Below, piece after piece: positions 8,836 to 14,139 of a stretch of DNA of 50,072 nucleotides. How positions within the stretch are numbered: the first letter of the stretch is position 1; each line of letters starts with the position of its first letter. The stretch lies in IMG/VR virus record IMGVR_UViG_3300030099_000111, positions 1 to 50,072 of that record; one strand, given 5' to 3'. Position numbers and translations under genes: made by a program. The DNA is from a virus. The notes beneath the pieces are model-generated. The model did no database searches, was not told where the DNA came from, and saw only the letters and a list, made by a program, of their open reading frames with translations.

Positions 8836-8965
8836 GAGTAATACCTATATCTTTTAATTGTTCGTTGGTCATACTTGTCAACTGCCAGTGAGCCACTCTT
8901 CGCTCTTGGTGTTGTATTATCTTGTTGTTTGCTCTTTTGAGCACTTCTAATAATTTTGTCCACAT
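8804..8965 (-). CDS. DUF1127-domain microprotein
   Basis: This short gene encodes 53 residues with a clear ribosome site (AAAGGA, seven bases before the ATG). Residues about 29-47 read LTSMTNEQLKDIGITRGEI, a textbook DUF1127 signature. Established knowledge: DUF1127 proteins are short Arg-rich proteins abundant in alphaproteobacteria, and at least one in Rhodobacter sphaeroides binds RNA and affects RNA maturation and turnover. Here the gene sits in the late block, in front of basic microproteins and terminase. An inverted repeat covers its start. A phage copy may mimic or interfere with host RNA regulators; that is inference. Confidence 0.8.
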   Translation of the reverse strand: MWTKLLEVLKRANNKIIQHQERRVAHWQLTSMTNEQLKDIGITRGEISKKINR

Positions 8966-9029
8966 AAACTATCCTTTCTTACATTAGTTGTGTACTAAGA
9001 ATAGTTTTACACATATGTGGACAAAATTA
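8951..9029 (-). promoter_or_regulatory. Inverted repeat covering the DUF1127 start codon
   Basis: TAATTTTGTCCACAT (8951-8965) and ATGTGGACAAAATTA (9015-9029) are perfect 15-bp inverted repeats. An inner pair AAACTAT (8966-8972) and ATAGTTT (9001-9007) extends the stem across a bulge. In the minus-strand RNA the start codon and first codons of the DUF1127 gene would be paired with the leader, with the Shine-Dalgarno beside the stem. No U tract follows, so it is not a typical terminator. It looks like a translational control hairpin. Confidence 0.55.
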
Positions 9030-9051
9030 AATAGACATTATTGCATAACCG

Positions 9052-9357
9052 TTATGTTAGAACTACACGAACCACAGTGCTTGAGCCACTAGCACGTCTG
9101 TAGTTTAAAATAGTAGCGTTACCCAAAGCTTTAGGTACAACAAAAGTATGTACCCCTGCAGGTAACTCTATATCATTATCATCAACATCAGCTTCAGCAG
9201 CACTGAAGTTAACGTCTAGAGCATGACTAGTTTCAATAATAACCATTTTGGCATTAGTGCAAACCACGTGTGTTGTGTTAGTGTTACTCAGGGTGACTGC
9301 ATCTTCTACAGACCACCCTAAGTTTTCACCAACTAAGGCTCCATTAACTTCAACCAT
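9052..9357 (-). CDS. Putative virion protein (beta-rich), unknown
   Basis: A 101-residue protein with AGGA upstream of the start. It is rich in Val, Thr, Asn and Asp, suggesting beta structure, with DVDDNDIELPAGVHTFVVP in the middle. It lies next to a similar beta-rich protein. A capsid decoration or head-fibre role is possible from composition and context only. Confidence 0.6.
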   Translation of the reverse strand: MVEVNGALVGENLGWSVEDAVTLSNTNTTHVVCTNAKMVIIETSHALDVNFSAAEADVDDNDIELPAGVHTFVVPKALGNATILNYRRASGSSTVVRVVLT

Positions 9358-9371
9358 AGTTGTATCCTAAC

Positions 9372-9881
9372 CTATGTAAATGGAGTTGCTGCAGTACCGT
9401 CACCGAATAGGTGTCCTGTAACTACCCACTTAGAATCAGTGATACATGTGTACTTAATCATACCACCGATAAAACGTCCTTTAGTATCACCGTCAGCTAC
9501 AATCTGATGATCTGCTGCTGCAGGTACTACAAACGCTAGTGTATCAATGTTTTCATTTAACGCAGCTAAACCACCGACTTCATCTTTGTCGATTATTGTA
9601 ATCATACCTTGAAGGGTATCTGCGCTAGATGCTGCATCAATTTGCATTGTTCCTGTAAATGTTGTGCCTACATGAAACTCATACGTTAATCCTGCTGCTG
9701 CTGCAGGTAGAGTTACGGTAATACCAGCAGCCCTGTTAAGAGTAAAGATAGTTCCTGACTCTGCTGCTGTTACTGTTTTAGTTGAATCAGTGATACTTGT
9801 CACTGCTGCTTTGATAGTAGTTAGAGTAATATCTTTTTCGTATACTTCGATACCCTCTTGCCTTGTTGCCGTTGCTGACAT
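9372..9881 (-). CDS. Putative virion decoration/fibre protein, unknown
   Basis: A 169-residue protein with a strong AAGGAG ribosome site. The sequence is rich in Thr, Ala and Ile and contains ESGTIFTLNRAAGITVTLP, a segment of the kind found in phage fibre and decoration proteins of marine viruses. Its start overlaps the upstream gene stop by one base. Probably an outer virion component; exact role unknown. Confidence 0.6.
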   Translation of the reverse strand: MSATATRQEGIEVYEKDITLTTIKAAVTSITDSTKTVTAAESGTIFTLNRAAGITVTLPAAAAGLTYEFHVGTTFTGTMQIDAASSADTLQGMITIIDKDEVGGLAALNENIDTLAFVVPAAADHQIVADGDTKGRFIGGMIKYTCITDSKWVVTGHLFGDGTAATPFT

Positions 9882-10195
9882 TATTTGTCTCCTTTATAAA
9901 ACATTCCAGACTTTCTATAGTCTTTATTTCCATTACTGATCATGCCGCCTCTGTTCTTGAAGCCCATTTTGTTTCGTACTGCTGCAGGTAGTTTACCCAA
10001 ACCTTTGTTTCCTACAGGCACATCTTTTAGTTGTCCACCTTCGGACATACCCATAGCTGGGGCTGTACCCATCATCTTTTTAGGTTTACGTTGTTGTTGA
10101 CCCATCATCATACTACGTTGCCTCTCTTGATCTGCTTGTGTAGGATTGTACATAGGTTGTATAGGGTTTATGACGTTTGCGTTTTTAGTTCTCAT
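9881..10195 (-). CDS. Small Met/Gln/Gly-rich basic protein, unknown
   Basis: A 104-residue protein with AAAGGG before its start. It has a low-complexity N-terminal half with Met and Gln runs (MMMGQQQRK), a Gly/Lys-rich C-terminal half and no recognisable domain. It is followed at once by the beta-rich virion gene and preceded by the Lys/Gly repeat gene, so it is probably part of the same head-associated set. Confidence 0.55.
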   Translation of the reverse strand: MRTKNANVINPIQPMYNPTQADQERQRSMMMGQQQRKPKKMMGTAPAMGMSEGGQLKDVPVGNKGLGKLPAAVRNKMGFKNRGGMISNGNKDYRKSGMFYKGDK

Positions 10196-10199
10196 AACG

Positions 10200-10538
10200 C
10201 TACCCTTTCATAAGTTTATAACCTTTGGCTTTTGCTGCTGCACGAAGACTAGATAAAGTCATGCCTGTTTTACCACCATTAGCCATACCTTTTTTCTTCA
10301 TGCCCTTAACTTTACCGCCATTAGCCATGCCTTTCTTTTTCATAGACCTAACCTTACCACCGTTAGCCATGCCCTTTTTCTTCATGGATCTAACTTTACC
10401 TCCGTTAGCCATGCCTTTTTTCTTCATGGTTTTCTTTACTTTGCCACCATTAGCCATGCCTTTTTTCTTTACTTTACCACCGTTTTTGTATTTTCTCATA
10501 GCTCCACCACGAGCCATACCTTTCTTTTTCATTTTCAT
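10200..10538 (-). CDS. Lys/Gly repeat protein (KKKGMANGGK repeats)
   Basis: A 112-residue, very basic protein made of about five copies of KKKGMANGGK linked by VRSM-, VKGM- or VKKT-type spacers, preceded by MKMKKKGMARGG and ended by a short non-repeat tail (LSSLRAAAKAKGY). GAGGA precedes the start. Such composition resembles basic nucleoprotein tails, so DNA condensation in the head or attachment to an acidic surface is possible. No known fold is visible. Short Lys/Gly-rich proteins of this kind occur in several marine phages. Confidence 0.6.
   Translation of the reverse strand: MKMKKKGMARGGAMRKYKNGGKVKKKGMANGGKVKKTMKKKGMANGGKVRSMKKKGMANGGKVRSMKKKGMANGGKVKGMKKKGMANGGKTGMTLSSLRAAAKAKGYKLMKG
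10271..10470 (-). repeat. Coding tandem repeat, 42-45 bp unit
   Basis: About five imperfect copies of a 42-45 bp unit encode KKKGMANGGK plus spacer. The core TTAGCCAT recurs on the plus strand near 10279, 10321, 10363, 10405 and 10450. Copies differ mainly at third positions, which points to older duplication with selection on the protein. Copy number could change by recombination. Confidence 0.7.
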
Positions 10539-10540
10539 GG

Positions 10541-11218
10541 TTAATCCTCACTGTATAGATTGTTAAACACTCGTTGCGTATCCCAAACGTACTCTACGTC
10601 TTGCTTAGAGTGAAATATGTTTTGGTTAGGTTTAAAGTCAGGAGCACCTTCGCCAGCTTCAAACCATGCAGGGTGAGTTACCCTCACTCTATTATTAGGC
10701 AACGCAACCATGTTGCCAGTATATTCACCTGCATCTAATAACTCCAACACGTGTGATTGTTTGTGCTGCGCTGGGTCATCTGCTACCTCGCTGTCTGTGT
10801 AGTCAACAGTGAAGTAATACTTTGCAGGATAAAACTCATTGTCTATCTTAGCTATCCACGGTGCAGGGCTTGCCCTGTTAATCACGTAAACGGAGTGTTC
10901 ATGCGACATGCAATCCCACGGCTGCGCTAAGTAAGGTGGAAGTTCTTGGGGCCACTCCTCTAAAGGGGTATCTGCAACGAGCGCAGTTAGCGGCATTCTA
11001 GCCCACATTGCTCCACCATGCACGTTAGGGCTATCTTCGTCATCATCGGACTCATAGCCAGTAAATATTACTTGAAAGCTTAGTGTCCTGTTAGGCATAG
11101 TCGTAACTGCTACAACCATACAATGCAAGAACTCGCCATGATATTCCTGCATATTCTTTGTGTATTCTCTTCTTACCCACGCTTTGAAGTAGGGTATATT
11201 ACTTTGTAGATACGCCAT
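10541..11218 (-). CDS. Conserved-type phage protein, unknown
   Basis: The start is placed at 11218 (MAYLQSNIPYFKAWV), giving 225 residues; a longer frame to 11266 overlaps the upstream gene more. The protein is globular in composition, with many Trp, Tyr and Pro, and contains GEFLHCMVVAVTTMPNRTL and GAMWARMPL, segments I recall from marine cyanophage and pelagiphage proteins of unknown function. Its place among structural genes suggests a virion or assembly role. Confidence 0.65.
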   Translation of the reverse strand: MAYLQSNIPYFKAWVRREYTKNMQEYHGEFLHCMVVAVTTMPNRTLSFQVIFTGYESDDDEDSPNVHGGAMWARMPLTALVADTPLEEWPQELPPYLAQPWDCMSHEHSVYVINRASPAPWIAKIDNEFYPAKYYFTVDYTDSEVADDPAQHKQSHVLELLDAGEYTGNMVALPNNRVRVTHPAWFEAGEGAPDFKPNQNIFHSKQDVEYVWDTQRVFNNLYSED

Positions 11219-11504
11219 CTTTTTTGTGTTTCCTTCGCAAATCTGCTTTAGCTTGTTTGAAGACATTTGCTATAGCTGTCTTCCCCATAACTTTAGCACG
11301 TTGTTCAGCTACTGTCAATATCTGAATCTTTCTTGCGTAGGGTTTCTTGATGCGTTTTACTTTAGCTACTGTAGCTCTAGCGTCAGCCATAGTAGCAAAC
11401 TTAATAGATACTGTATCTTTAGGGTTTTCGTCTGTGTATAGCCTACGTCCAGACCCTTTAGGTTTTTTACCTGTTCCTACTTTTGGGTCTTTTTGCTTTG
11501 CCAT
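11199..11504 (-). CDS. Small basic conserved-type protein, unknown
   Basis: A 101-residue, Lys-rich protein beginning MAKQKDPKVGTGKKPKGSGRR. The N-terminal segment GTGKKPKGSGRRLYTDENPKDTV is one I recognise from many phages (possibly DUF6321); the rest is helical and basic. It overlaps both neighbours, so the local genes are translationally coupled. Function unknown. Confidence 0.65.
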   Translation of the reverse strand: MAKQKDPKVGTGKKPKGSGRRLYTDENPKDTVSIKFATMADARATVAKVKRIKKPYARKIQILTVAEQRAKVMGKTAIANVFKQAKADLRRKHKKDGVSTK

Positions 11505-11616
11505 TACCTACTAAACCTTTTAAAGTTCTTGCTTGACCTTGGTGTGTTTTTACAGCTTTGTTCAAACCTTTTATAACACCTCGTACTTTTTTCTTATTTC
11601 CTTTTGTTAGTGGCAT
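11467..11616 (-). CDS. Basic microprotein, unknown
   Basis: A 49-residue protein starting MPLTKGNKKKVRG, with nearly one third Lys or Arg. AAAAAGGA lies upstream of this ATG; the frame is open further but without a ribosome site. It overlaps the following gene by 38 bases and the preceding one by 23 bases. Probably nucleic-acid binding by charge. Confidence 0.5.
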   Translation of the reverse strand: MPLTKGNKKKVRGVIKGLNKAVKTHQGQARTLKGLVGNGKAKRPKSRNR

Positions 11617-11737
11617 TCTTTTTCCTTTTTGCTTTACTGGGTAATAAACCTTTACTAACTGCACGAGCACGTTCAGAAAAACCCATCTTTTCTCCTGTGC
11701 GTATCTTGCGTTTAATAGTTGATACTTTAGCTACCAT
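11594..11737 (-). CDS. Basic microprotein, unknown
   Basis: A 47-residue frame starts at 11737 inside the last codons of the upstream gene (seven-base overlap) and ends at 11594. It contains KVSTIKRKIRTGEKMGFSER and a Lys-rich tail. There is no strong ribosome site, so translation would depend on coupling. It belongs to a run of Lys-rich microproteins. Confidence 0.45.
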   Translation of the reverse strand: MVAKVSTIKRKIRTGEKMGFSERARAVSKGLLPSKAKRKKNATNKRK

Positions 11738-12015
11738 GCTTTGCAGGACCAGTATCTTGCAGTAAATTTATCTTTGGCTGTATCGCATTTGTGTCGAGCA
11801 CGAAAACTTTTACGTGCTGCAGCGTTATCTTTTCGGATGGGCATATTAGGATCGCCAAACCGAACAACTTTTATCTCGTCACCTTTTTTAGCTAACACGG
11901 CTGACTTCTTAGATTCACCTGATAGTCGTTTAACTTTGTTGTAGCCTGGGAATATCTCACCACGATACTTTAGTTTGCCACTGGGTAGTCGCTCTACATC
12001 TTTAGTTGTTGCCAT
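11731..12015 (-). CDS. Conserved-type phage protein with SFRARHKC / ARYWSC motifs
   Basis: A 94-residue protein. The C-terminal half carries VRFGDPNMPIRKD, SFRARHKCDTAK and ARYWSCKAW, a set of motifs I know from small proteins in many unrelated phages. The two conserved Cys and the His could bind a metal, but this is not established. It sits at the head of the basic microprotein cluster. Function unknown. Confidence 0.7.
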   Translation of the reverse strand: MATTKDVERLPSGKLKYRGEIFPGYNKVKRLSGESKKSAVLAKKGDEIKVVRFGDPNMPIRKDNAAARKSFRARHKCDTAKDKFTARYWSCKAW

Positions 12016-12024
12016 TAGTTAACC

Positions 12025-12099
12025 TCAGTTAGTTAATAAAGCTAATGTAATTAAACCCATCCATACAGTAATTACAGCTACCGTCAAATATGTATTCAT
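12025..12099 (-). CDS. Single-span membrane micropeptide
   Basis: A 24-residue frame (MNTYLTVAVITVWMGLITLALLTN) preceded by AAGG eight bases from the ATG. Nearly the whole peptide is one hydrophobic span. It lies in an otherwise empty 95-base gap between two late genes. Its length makes it uncertain; a membrane or lysis-modulating role is possible. Confidence 0.4.
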   Translation of the reverse strand: MNTYLTVAVITVWMGLITLALLTN

Positions 12100-12110
12100 A
12101 GTCTTACCTT

Positions 12111-12467
12111 TTATTTTCTTGGATCAAGCATATCCATATGATCACGGTTCATAAACTTCAAACTGTTCTCCATTAAAGCCATGCGTTGTTGCAAAGCAGT
12201 AATAGCTCCTATCGTTTTTGTTAAGTTTTCTGTTTCTTCCCAAAGTTCTTCTATCTCTTCAAACGCACCATCAATGTAGGCCATGTTGTCCAGCACATCA
12301 CGTTTAAGATTAACGTTATCCTCTACAGCCATCTTACTAGCAAACTGAGATACAGTTTCTTCTAGGCTTGATATAGTAGCAGCTTGTTGTGATACCCACC
12401 ACACACCACCTGCTAGTTGTGCGCCCATTGCTACTACGAGTGCTATAGGTAGTTTCATATTATCCAT
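12111..12467 (-). CDS. Membrane-anchored coiled-coil protein, unknown
   Basis: About 118 residues with an N-terminal hydrophobic span (MKLPIALVVAMGAQLAGGVWW) and a long acidic coiled coil (about residues 30-105). One span plus a periplasmic coiled coil is the plan of inner-membrane spanins, though such proteins also occur as virion-associated membrane proteins. No partner outer-membrane lipoprotein is adjacent. The start could also be at 12473, overlapping the upstream gene by 14 bases. Confidence 0.6.
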   Translation of the reverse strand: MDNMKLPIALVVAMGAQLAGGVWWVSQQAATISSLEETVSQFASKMAVEDNVNLKRDVLDNMAYIDGAFEEIEELWEETENLTKTIGAITALQQRMALMENSLKFMNRDHMDMLDPRK

Positions 12468-12732
12468 CTGCATATTCCCTTTTTCTGTCGGGGTCTAGAA
12501 CTTCGTGTCGTTCTAAATGTCCTTCTAAGTACATAGCTCTTTCTACATGATCCAATGTGTACCACTCTCCAGTACGATTGTAGATTGCTTCTCGTACATA
12601 GAACACATCCGACTTGGGTATGTGTACTTTCCTCATAGCATACGAGTTATTAGAGGCTAATGCATTATAAAAGTCTTCTAAAACACTTTCACTTTGACAT
12701 AGTTGTACTCTTTTATTTTTCATTGTCAACAC
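12460..12732 (-). CDS. First gene of leftward late block, unknown
   Basis: The 90-residue frame starts at a GTG at 12732, with an ATG at 12723 as the alternative (MKNKRVQLCQ). It is mostly polar and probably helical, with IYNRTGEWYTLDHVERAMYLEGHLERHEV in the C-terminal half. It directly follows a terminator-like hairpin, so its expression depends on readthrough from the leftward promoter. A regulatory role is possible but nothing in the sequence proves it. Confidence 0.55.
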   Translation of the reverse strand: MLTMKNKRVQLCQSESVLEDFYNALASNNSYAMRKVHIPKSDVFYVREAIYNRTGEWYTLDHVERAMYLEGHLERHEVLDPDRKREYADG

Positions 12733-12750
12733 ATATTTAACCTATGAGGG

Positions 12751-12833
12751 AAAAAAAGTGTTACAGATACAAATATGGTAGGGAGAGAGGAGACACATGG
12801 GAGGAGCTTTACCAAACTGTGTCTGTAACACTT
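12751..12833 (-). terminator. Promoter-proximal terminator or attenuator of late block
   Basis: Arms 12756-12771 and 12818-12833 pair over 16 positions with one G-U; the outer 12 bp are perfect (AAGTGTTACAGA with TCTGTAACACTT). An inner pair TGGTA (12776-12780) with TACCA (12810-12814) extends it. On the minus strand the stem ends in a run of seven T, the form of an intrinsic terminator. It lies about 36 bases after the expected leftward start and before the first late gene. Confidence 0.65.
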
Positions 12834-12865
12834 ATAGTTTAACTATAGTTCGTTTATTATTATAG
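12797..12865 (+). CDS. Possible 22-residue leader peptide
   Basis: An ATG at 12797 follows GAGAGGAGA by a few bases and opens 22 codons (MGGALPNCVCNTYSLTIVRLLL) ending at TAG 12863-12865. It lies inside the loop and right arm of the large hairpin. A rightward promoter upstream of it is not visible, so it may be a chance frame. Confidence 0.15.
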   Translation: MGGALPNCVCNTYSLTIVRLLL

Positions 12866-12866
12866 T
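12839..12866 (+). promoter_or_regulatory. Candidate rightward promoter
   Basis: TTAACT (12839-12844) and TATAGT (12861-12866) are 16 bases apart. The -35-like element is part of an AGTTTAACT repeat. AT-rich context weakens the call. Confidence 0.3.
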
Positions 12867-12875
12867 TATAGTGTA

Positions 12876-12905
12876 ATAGTATCATAGTTTAACTAGTAGT
12901 GTCAA
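12876..12905 (-). promoter_or_regulatory. Leftward promoter for the late block
   Basis: On the minus strand a perfect TTGACA (12900-12905) is followed after 18 bases by TACTAT (12876-12881) with an extended TG element just before it. This is the best sigma-70 promoter in the window. An AGTTTAACT palindrome (12885-12895) fills the spacer, so a bound protein would block RNA polymerase. Confidence 0.6.
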
Positions 12906-12930
12906 TATATTTTTTTATTTAATTGGTAGT

Positions 12931-12958
12931 TTAACTTTAAGTTTAACTATTTTATAAT
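12931..12958 (+). promoter_or_regulatory. Candidate rightward promoter for the early block
   Basis: TTAACT (12931-12936) and a perfect TATAAT (12953-12958) are 16 bases apart. Another AGTTTAACT copy (12940-12948) lies in the spacer. It faces the early genes but is about 1 kb away from the first good gene. Confidence 0.4.
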
Positions 12959-12991
12959 CGTTTTATAGAAGTTTTAACTCTAAGTTTAACT

Positions 12992-13657
12992 AAGCTACTT
13001 CTACTTCGTAGTTTTACACGGATTTACACCTAAGTCAACCCTAAAAGTACACCTAGTTGCATTATTATCACAGTGTGTTACCCTCTGTATACACTAAAAT
13101 AGGGCAAAACTCAAAATCTGGTGTGTTGCAGTGTACATATACATATACGGTATACCCCCTACTGGCCCTTGCAGGGTACATATCGTGAACAAAAGGTGAA
13201 CAAACCAGAAACAAAAGAACAAAAGGTAAACAAAATCTATGCAAAAATCCCAGCTCGTCAAAAACTCCGGGGTAAAGCATTGTTTTTATTGCACAAATTT
13301 ACAGATCAGTTGTCAGTATCTATAAAATATATGAAAAAAAGATCGAAAATTTCACGAGAAGCAAAAACTCTGGAATGGATGCACAAAACAGAAAAGCAAA
13401 TCACTTGAGCAAATCACCTCAAAAAATACCCAAGTTTTACACCCTACCCCATTGTGCAGCTTGTCGAATACCTACCCCAAACATAACGTAACCTATTGAA
13501 ATATATAACAAAACGCAGATAATTATTTTAGGGCTTTACATATTTAAAAAAGTATGAGCATACTAGTCTCATCAAATTGCAGAGTAGCTTTAACGCCTTG
13601 ATCCTAAAGTTTGATAGTAAAAGCTCAGTAAGTGCAATCCAGTCTTACAAGAATAAA
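12992..13657. other. AT-rich intergenic region, no clear gene
   Basis: This stretch holds several TTTTACAC-like motifs (near 13013 and 13433), a repeated GTACATAT (13133-13140 and 13176-13183) flanking a small CCCT/AGGG hairpin near 13165-13176, and a weak promoter-like pair TTGAAA / ATAATT near 13496-13526 on the plus strand. One doubtful open frame (13121-13408) is listed separately. The composition and position between divergent blocks fit a regulatory region or replication origin. Confidence 0.4.
13121..13408 (+). CDS. Doubtful basic protein in intergenic region
   Basis: A 95-codon frame opens with GTG at 13121 but has no good ribosome site; an internal GTG at 13195 is also possible. The product is Lys-rich and includes a duplicated EQKVNK motif coded by an 18-base direct repeat (13187-13204 and 13217-13234, one mismatch). 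The C-terminal half looks helical and basic. It could be a small DNA-binding regulator or chance coding. Confidence 0.25.
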   Translation: MCCSVHIHIRYTPYWPLQGTYREQKVNKPETKEQKVNKIYAKIPARQKLRGKALFLLHKFTDQLSVSIKYMKKRSKISREAKTLEWMHKTEKQIT

Positions 13658-13750
13658 TGACTAACTAAATAAATACTTGACTAACTAAATTAAAAATTAC
13701 AGACTAAATACACAAGCTCTAGTAGATGGATGTCTACATGCTGACTAAAT
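13658..13750. repeat. Short direct repeats (TGACTAACTAAAT)
   Basis: TGACTAACTAAAT occurs at 13658-13670 and 13678-13690, 20 bases apart. Shortened copies GACTAAAT occur at 13702-13709 and 13743-13750. Such short spaced repeats may be binding sites for a regulator or replication initiator. No DnaA box was recognised nearby. Confidence 0.5.
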
Positions 13751-13904
13751 GAGAGGCTTAAAGAACCTCAGAGGAAGACGGATGGAAGTGACGCCGTTGT
13801 AGTAGAACCTACGTAAAACTATTCCCGAAGGTATGCAGTGCAACCCTGTGCTATAGAACGGTAAAATACATCAGTCCGTCATTAGGAAAAGCTTGATGTT
13901 TTTT
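13722..13904 (+). ncRNA. Candidate structured RNA with possible pseudoknot
   Basis: Several pairings nest on the plus strand: GTAGA 13722-13726 with TCTAC 13733-13737; GAGG 13753-13756 with CCTC 13766-13769; P1 GACGGAT 13777-13783 with GTCCGTC 13874-13880; P2 CCGTT 13794-13798 with AACGG 13857-13861; P3 GTAG 13799-13802 with CTAC 13809-13812; P4 CTAT 13819-13822 with ATAG 13853-13856. A further stem 13863-13873 with 13894-13904 abuts P1 and would make an H-type pseudoknot; its 3' arm ends in a T run, as in a terminator. It lies upstream of the early genes. The pairing was found by eye, without covariation support. Confidence 0.45.
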
Positions 13905-13924
13905 GCGAGGCACACGCCAACTAA

Positions 13925-13940
13925 TCTGAGCCAACTCAGA
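13925..13940 (+). promoter_or_regulatory. Hairpin in early-gene leader
   Basis: TCTGAG (13925-13930), loop CCAA, CTCAGA (13935-13940) form a perfect 6-bp stem. AGCCAAC (13929-13935) can instead pair with GTTGGCT (13959-13965), so two alternative folds exist shortly before the first early gene. A perfect TTGACA at 13948-13953 has no convincing -10 partner. Confidence 0.35.
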
Positions 13941-14001
13941 CTTATGCTTGACATATGGGTTGGCTTGTGTCTTACTGAAAATATTACAGAGAGGTGATAC
14001 A

Positions 14002-14139
14002 ATGCAAGTATGGACTTTAAACTTAAAAGACTATGAAACTAGCTATACTACTCAAATATTTATTGAGGCTAGTAGTTATAACAAAGCATTTGAAATATTA
14101 ACTAAATGGTATAGAGGTTGGGAGGTGATACATGACTAA
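14002..14139 (+). CDS. First early-block gene, small unknown protein
   Basis: A 45-residue protein starting at 14002, where GAGGTG lies seven bases upstream; an 18-codon longer frame has no ribosome site. The sequence is polar with FIEASSYNKAFEILTKWYRG, probably one helix plus strands. It overlaps the next gene by eight bases. No family recognised. Confidence 0.6.
   Translation: MQVWTLNLKDYETSYTTQIFIEASSYNKAFEILTKWYRGWEVIHD

Larger units (their letters stand above)
12833..12991. repeat. Six AGTTTAACT repeats (operator-like array)
   Basis: The 9-mer AGTTTAACT occurs at 12836-12844, 12886-12894, 12928-12936, 12940-12948 and 12983-12991, with a variant AGTTTTAACT at 12970-12979. The first is the centre of a perfect 15-base palindrome (TATAGTT-T-AACTATA, 12833-12847) and the second of an 11-base one (12885-12895). 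The copies coincide with candidate promoter elements, as operator sites for a dimeric repressor or activator would. Confidence 0.6.

Noticed and set aside
8637-8963. 108-codon minus-strand frame across the DUF1127 gene
   Set aside because: It is the shifted frame of the DUF1127 and the 61-residue genes, both of which have clear family patterns and better ribosome sites.
10225-10566. 113-codon plus-strand frame opposite the Lys/Gly repeat gene
   Set aside because: It is open only because the repeat on the other strand lacks stops in that phase; no ribosome site, and it runs against the operon.
13948-13976. Perfect TTGACA as a promoter for the first early gene
   Set aside because: No acceptable -10 element lies 16-18 bases downstream; the element may be chance or need an activator.
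12733-14001. Search for tRNA genes, attachment-site tRNA fragments and CRISPR arrays in the non-coding region and elsewhere
   Set aside because: No cloverleaf, T-loop GTTCGAATC-type sequence or regularly spaced repeat was recognised by eye.
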